Assembly: GCA_027604505.1 (NCBI GenBank) | Contig: JADIIX010000336.1 | Location: 1 to 12,852 of the forward strand | Reading direction: 5' to 3' | From: Gonapodya sp. JEL0774 | Lineage: Eukaryota; Monoblepharomycota; Monoblepharidomycetes; Monoblepharidales; Gonapodyaceae | Length of the DNA stretch: 12,852 bases | In this document: piece after piece, positions 9,696 through 12,852 of the stretch | Position numbering within the stretch: position 1 is the first letter of the stretch | Layout of the letters: each line of letters begins with the position of its first letter | Translations under genes and position numbers: made by a program | The notes under the pieces: generated by a model | The model's database searches: none | What the model saw: the letters and a program-made list of their open reading frames with translations, nothing else | Told to the model about the DNA's origin: nothing

Positions 9696-11276
9696 ATGTT
9701 TTCAAAAATCGGTGAGAAGCTTGGATTCGTGCCTTATTCGACATCTCGTTTCGTGACTGATGCGGTTCTCGTGTCAAAAAGGGACTACCGTTGGTGTTCT
9801 ACACCACAAAGAGCTCAGAAATCTCAATGAGTCGGAGAAGCAGTACACCGGATCTATCAGAGATATGAACAAGGACGCCCTGAAGAGTGCGTCCATCGTC
9901 CCACGCTGAAGTTGGATGCGTCTCGCCACAACCACGTTTTTTGTCCCGCCACCTGCAGCTGCCAAGGATCTCGTGATGTGGGCAACCAAAGAGGACAACA
10001 GTAAAGACCTCGAAGAGTTTGCCAAGTCAGTGGAGAGCGCCGTTACGACCATGAACAGCCTGTTCGAATCCTACGCTGGTGGGTTTTGGAAGTACCCAAA
10101 ACGTGGGTCAACTCTACTGAAAGCGTCTCTGCGATCTTTCACAGACAAGCACGAAGACTACCGCTCGCACTACAAGTCCATTCTCAGACGGGAGGAAAAC
10201 CTCGCCCCATTGACGAAGCGGCTCGAAGAGGCTCGCAAGAAAGTGGAAGACGCGACGAAGAAAAACAAACCAGTGGATCACTTGAAGCGAGAGGTTGAGG
10301 AAGCCCAGAAGGAGTATGATGCCTATGAGGCCGAGCTTGCTGTGTTTAAAAGGTAAGGAGATCGGATCATGAGTACCGAAACGGGCTCCTGATTATACTG
10401 TCGTACAATTATAGGTCCACGCTCAAGGTTGCCTTCGAGACCAGATTTGACGCTCTTATGGAATTGGGATCCAAGGTGAGTCCGTTCACGCTGCAGCGTC
10501 GTGGAGTTCCGTAGCACGTGCTTAAGGATGGTCGGACCTCTCTCCAGATCGCCATTGCTGCAACGTTTGGAAAGTTTCTAGCTTCGCAGATTCCTCAGGG
10601 GGAAGATCGCCCAGCGGCATTCGATCCGACCCCCATGAAGCACATCCTCTCCGACCTCAACACGAGCTTGTCGGCTTGGCGTCCTCTCGTGGAGACGTCC
10701 AACCCCCTTGCACCTACGCCTGTTTACACGGGTGCTGGATCCATCAGCGGCATGGTCGCGAGCCCGGTCTCGAGTGCCGCCAGTCCTTCCTCGAGTGTAG
10801 CTAGTCCAGCCTCAAGCGTTACGTCCAGCGCTAGCATAAGCAAGGCCGAAAGCCAGACCAAGCTCTCATCGCTCACCAAGGCGGCGGTCTCACCCACAAC
10901 CACGTCCCCTCCTACAACGTTTCTTTCAAGAACCCTTTCTATCATAAAGACGAAAACTCCTCCAGGCAAGCCGGTCGAGGGAACTGCGGTAACCAACACG
11001 TACCCGAAGCCAGGTGATACTATTGCCATTCCAGATGGCATACCAGTCTCGCCAGCCGCACCACCAACGGAGCCATCGAAACCAACAACCATGCCGGTTG
11101 TTCCTGCTCCTTCCAAGGGGGACCCAGCTTCCACTCCCGCCAAGCCGGTCGATGAAGCCGCTGCGGTGACCAAGCCCGTCGATCACGCCGTTCCAGCCGT
11201 GGTGACCACCCCCGTGGCAGAGAAGACCGTAGTGACACCTCCCAAGGTGGAGCCAGCCGCTGCAACACCTGCTTAA
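9696..11276 (+). CDS. Eisosome component PIL1/LSP1-like protein, copy B
   Basis: Second tandem PIL1/LSP1-like BAR protein, about 412 residues. Exons are 9696-9711, 9782-9886, 9959-10078, 10145-10352, 10415-10475 and 10548-11276. The N-terminus MFSKIG matches MLSRIG of copy A. Shared blocks include TTVGVLHHKEL, AKDLVMWATKE, EDYRSHYKSILRREENL, KPVDHLKREVEEA, STLKVAFETRFDAL and ATFGKFLASQIPQGEDRPAAFD. The tail of about 190 residues is rich in Pro, Ala, Val, Ser and Thr, with repeated short units such as ASPxSS and KPVD. It keeps the motif LSRTLSIIKT followed by TPPGKPVEGT. Intron 2 has a weak donor (GTGCGT); intron 3 is 66 nt and stopless. Copy B probably co-assembles with copy A, as Pil1 and Lsp1 do in yeast, but this is inference. 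No membrane segment or signal peptide is present. Confidence 0.9.
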
Positions 11277-11343
11277 ATCAGGATATATTATTGCGGTTGG
11301 TTTGCTGTTTATAGGGGGTTCTTCTTTTGCGCTTTTAATTTAG

Positions 11344-11358
11344 TACCGAACTTCGGTA
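11344..11358. repeat. Perfect 7-bp inverted repeat around one central base
   Basis: TACCGAA, C, TTCGGTA forms a perfect palindrome about 68 bases after the copy B stop codon in the convergent intergenic region. A one-base centre is too tight for an RNA hairpin unless the inner pairs open. A cruciform, a dimeric protein site or chance are all possible. Confidence 0.35.
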
Positions 11359-11559
11359 TTCATATTCTCAGCTCAATATGCCCACCACGAACTGCATAGT
11401 AGATGTCTAGCAGCTCTTCCAACTACTTCCTACATTTTCTTGGCAACGCATGCCCAGAATGGTTGTCTTGAAGGGCGTGGAATCATCCATGTGGCTCCGT
11501 CCTTAATAATTCCATTTGAATATACATTCCTTGCAAAATTGCTAAGCAGTTCGAGAGAC

Positions 11560-11568
11560 AAAAAAAAA
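11560..11568 (-). other. A9 run (U-rich on the minus-strand transcript)
   Basis: Nine A residues on the + strand give a T9 tract about 36 bases downstream of the transporter stop codon on the minus strand. A U-rich element there would suit 3'-end formation, but no clear AAUAAA-type hexamer accompanies it, so the role is a guess. Confidence 0.25.
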
Positions 11569-11603
11569 GAACACACATTACTTCTTGGCGACAATCCATA
11601 CTC

Positions 11604-12852
11604 TTAGGCCTCCTCGACCAAGTTCTTCAGCGTCTCGGAGCCATTAGTCCCCGCTTTCTTCGCATATTCAGCCTAGTCATCAGGGGATGATATTTGCATC
11701 TTTGAGACAAGCCAGAAGTTTCATCAAAATCCGAGCACTACTCACGTCTTCTTCAAGTGCCCTGTTGGTCCCACGATGCAACCATTCTAACGACAGAACA
11801 GTGATGATGTTGATGAAATACGTAATGGCGAGGATCGACCACGCTCTCGTGTATCGAGCTGTTGGGAAGTGAAGAAGTTTAGGTCACGATCTTTACAAGA
11901 GTTGCGTTTTGCTCACGAGAGTCGTCAGCCTGAAAGTTCTGCGGTCCAGATATTCCGCCGAGGTGACCAACTCCTGACATGAAGCTCATTGCACCAGCAG
12001 TGATCGTAGATCCTCGACCGAGCATGGAGTGACCAATCCATGCGAGGAGAACGGGAGCGCTGATTGTGTCGAAGCAGATTCAAACGGAACGTTTCGGAAT
12101 GTGCGATGCAAGGCATGAAATACAGTCACCCACGTTGTGCCGATTCCAATATTGTTGAGGAAGAGGGCAAAGTAGCGTACCCCATTGTTCAAAGATGCTG
12201 CGTTGACTACAAAAACCAGTTTGGGTTATCGGAGGTTTTGTTCCTCTTTGGATCGATGTCCACTTACTTATAAAACCGATGATCGCAACTCCAATTGCAA
12301 TACAAACGACAGCCCAGGGCTTTTTCGTCTTGTCGGCGGCATATCCCACAATGGGGATGAAGCAAAATTGTACAAGCTAATTTTGGAAGAACCGTTCACG
12401 TATGGGTGTCAAGTTGTCTCTGGGATCGAGCGAAACCGGTAAAATGCACTCACGTAGATTGGAGCAGTCATGAGCTGCGCTTGGTTGGACTTCCAACCCA
12501 GCTGTAATCATGGATAGGGATGTTGACAATGCACAAGTACACGTCTGCCAGATCAGCACAACAAACGAGATCAACAGACAACAATATCATTCACTTACGT
12601 TTGAAATAACTGTTGGAAGGTAGGCGCTATTTGCATAATTTCCGTTGACGTGCACTGTGGGAAGAGGAAGCCAGTCATCAGATTGATGGCCACGCGGCGA
12701 GAACTCTGCTTCCGAAAACATTGTAGCCACTCACAAAGATACACGGTTGTGAACATCCACACTTTCGGATCCTTGAGCATCTCGATCTGTCGTGAACGCA
12801 TCCGTGTATGAATCGTTGGTTTTCTCCTACTCGTACCACGGAGCGGCTTCAC
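11604..12852 (-). CDS. MFS transporter, allantoate permease (DAL5)/anion:cation symporter type, C-terminal half
   Basis: Predicted plasma-membrane uptake carrier for an organic anion; the exact substrate cannot be read. In minus-strand order the exons are 12852-12735 (runs off the edge), 12654-12599, 12501-12454, 12376-12268, 12206-12134, 12059-11917, 11858-11746 and 11672-11604, with a further boundary possible inside the first. All phases agree. Membrane segments of the C-terminal six-helix half are visible: KVWMFTTVYLL with SAYLPTVISNLGW (TM7), LVQFCFIPIVGYAADK with a GxxxDK loop motif, VVCIAIGVAIIGFI, RYFALFLNNIGIGTT with APVLLAWIG, AGAMSFMSGVGHLGGISGP, then the family-typical PRYTRAW and a last helix ending near LSLEWLH. 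The short cytosolic tail is charged and stops at TAA (11606-11604). Family members usually have 12 segments and 450-550 residues, so about half is missing. Introns are dense, 58-97 nt each. A boundary or frame change upstream of about 12790 cannot be settled. Confidence 0.9.

Larger units (their letters stand above)
7953..11276 (+). repeat. Tandem gene duplication (PIL1/LSP1-like pair)
   Basis: Two head-to-tail genes share exon lengths 16, 105, 120, 208 and 61 nt and the same intron phases, with last exons of 630 and 729 nt. Protein similarity is high across the BAR core. Intron sequences and the 235-base spacer show no evident similarity by eye. The duplication is therefore old, and the exon structure has been kept. 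The spacer (9461-9695) holds no other gene. Confidence 0.9.
11277..11603. other. Convergent intergenic region, no gene
   Basis: These 327 bases separate the stop of eisosome copy B (+ strand) from the stop of the transporter (- strand), so both 3' UTRs and terminators should lie here. It is AT-rich, with ATATATTATT just after the copy B stop, a 15-base palindrome at 11344-11358 and an A9 run at 11560-11568. I find no coding exon or RNA gene. Confidence 0.6.

Noticed and set aside
9887-9958. Apparent break in eisosome copy B suggesting a pseudogene
   Set aside because: The stop lies inside an intron at exactly the position of an intron in copy A, and splicing restores KDLVMWATKE in frame.
10724-11173. 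149-codon Gly/Val-rich open frame on the minus strand
   Set aside because: It is the complement of the Pro/Ala/Thr-rich tail of eisosome copy B, where absence of stops is expected from composition.
1-12852. Transposon ends, long direct repeats, CRISPR arrays or rRNA
   Set aside because: No terminal repeats, transposase-like or reverse-transcriptase-like frame, spaced repeat array or rRNA signature was seen on either strand.

Overview
This is a stretch of fungal nuclear DNA. The grounds are a Zn2Cys6 binuclear-cluster transcription factor (fungus-specific), two PIL1/LSP1-type eisosome proteins (also fungus-specific), and coding regions broken by many short GT-AG introns, mostly 54-97 nt with one of 244 nt. 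I cannot place the phylum. The eisosome proteins are clearly diverged from the ascomycete sequences I know, so I lean toward a basidiomycete or an early-diverging fungus. The best conserved exons prefer C or G at third codon positions. There are no rRNA or tRNA genes, CRISPR arrays or recognisable transposons.

Layout, left to right: (1) 1-527, + strand, the 3' end of a molybdate-transporter-type membrane protein. (2) 836-2601, +, an unrecognised Ser/Thr-rich protein in about five exons; its 3' half is a consistent model, but its 5' part has a competing reading frame. (3) 2727-4249, +, a SnoaL-like/NTF2-fold protein in six exons with a Pro/Ala-rich tail carrying two PPGG motifs. (4) 4465-7699, +, an ERT1/AcuK/RDS2-family regulator in three exons, with an N-proximal Zn2Cys6 cluster, a long Pro/Gln/Ser-rich linker and a C-terminal PAS domain. 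(5) and (6) 7953-9460 and 9696-11276, +, two tandem PIL1/LSP1-like paralogues whose first five exons have identical lengths (16, 105, 120, 208 and 61 nt). (7) 11604-12852, - strand, the 3' part of a major-facilitator transporter of the allantoate permease/anion:cation symporter type, in nine visible exons, running off the right edge.

The genes do not form an obvious pathway cluster. By family, the products cover molybdate uptake, control of gluconeogenic carbon metabolism, plasma-membrane domain organisation and organic-anion uptake. The six left-hand genes all point right and the last one points left, so the eisosome pair and the transporter converge on 11277-11603.

All exon boundaries were set by hand from GT/AG sites, reading-frame continuity, similarity to remembered family patterns and, for the eisosome pair, comparison of the two copies. 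The most interesting points are the divergent eisosome tandem with a conserved motif inside otherwise unalike tails, the PPGG-motif tail on the SnoaL-like protein, and the double coding potential at 986-1302.
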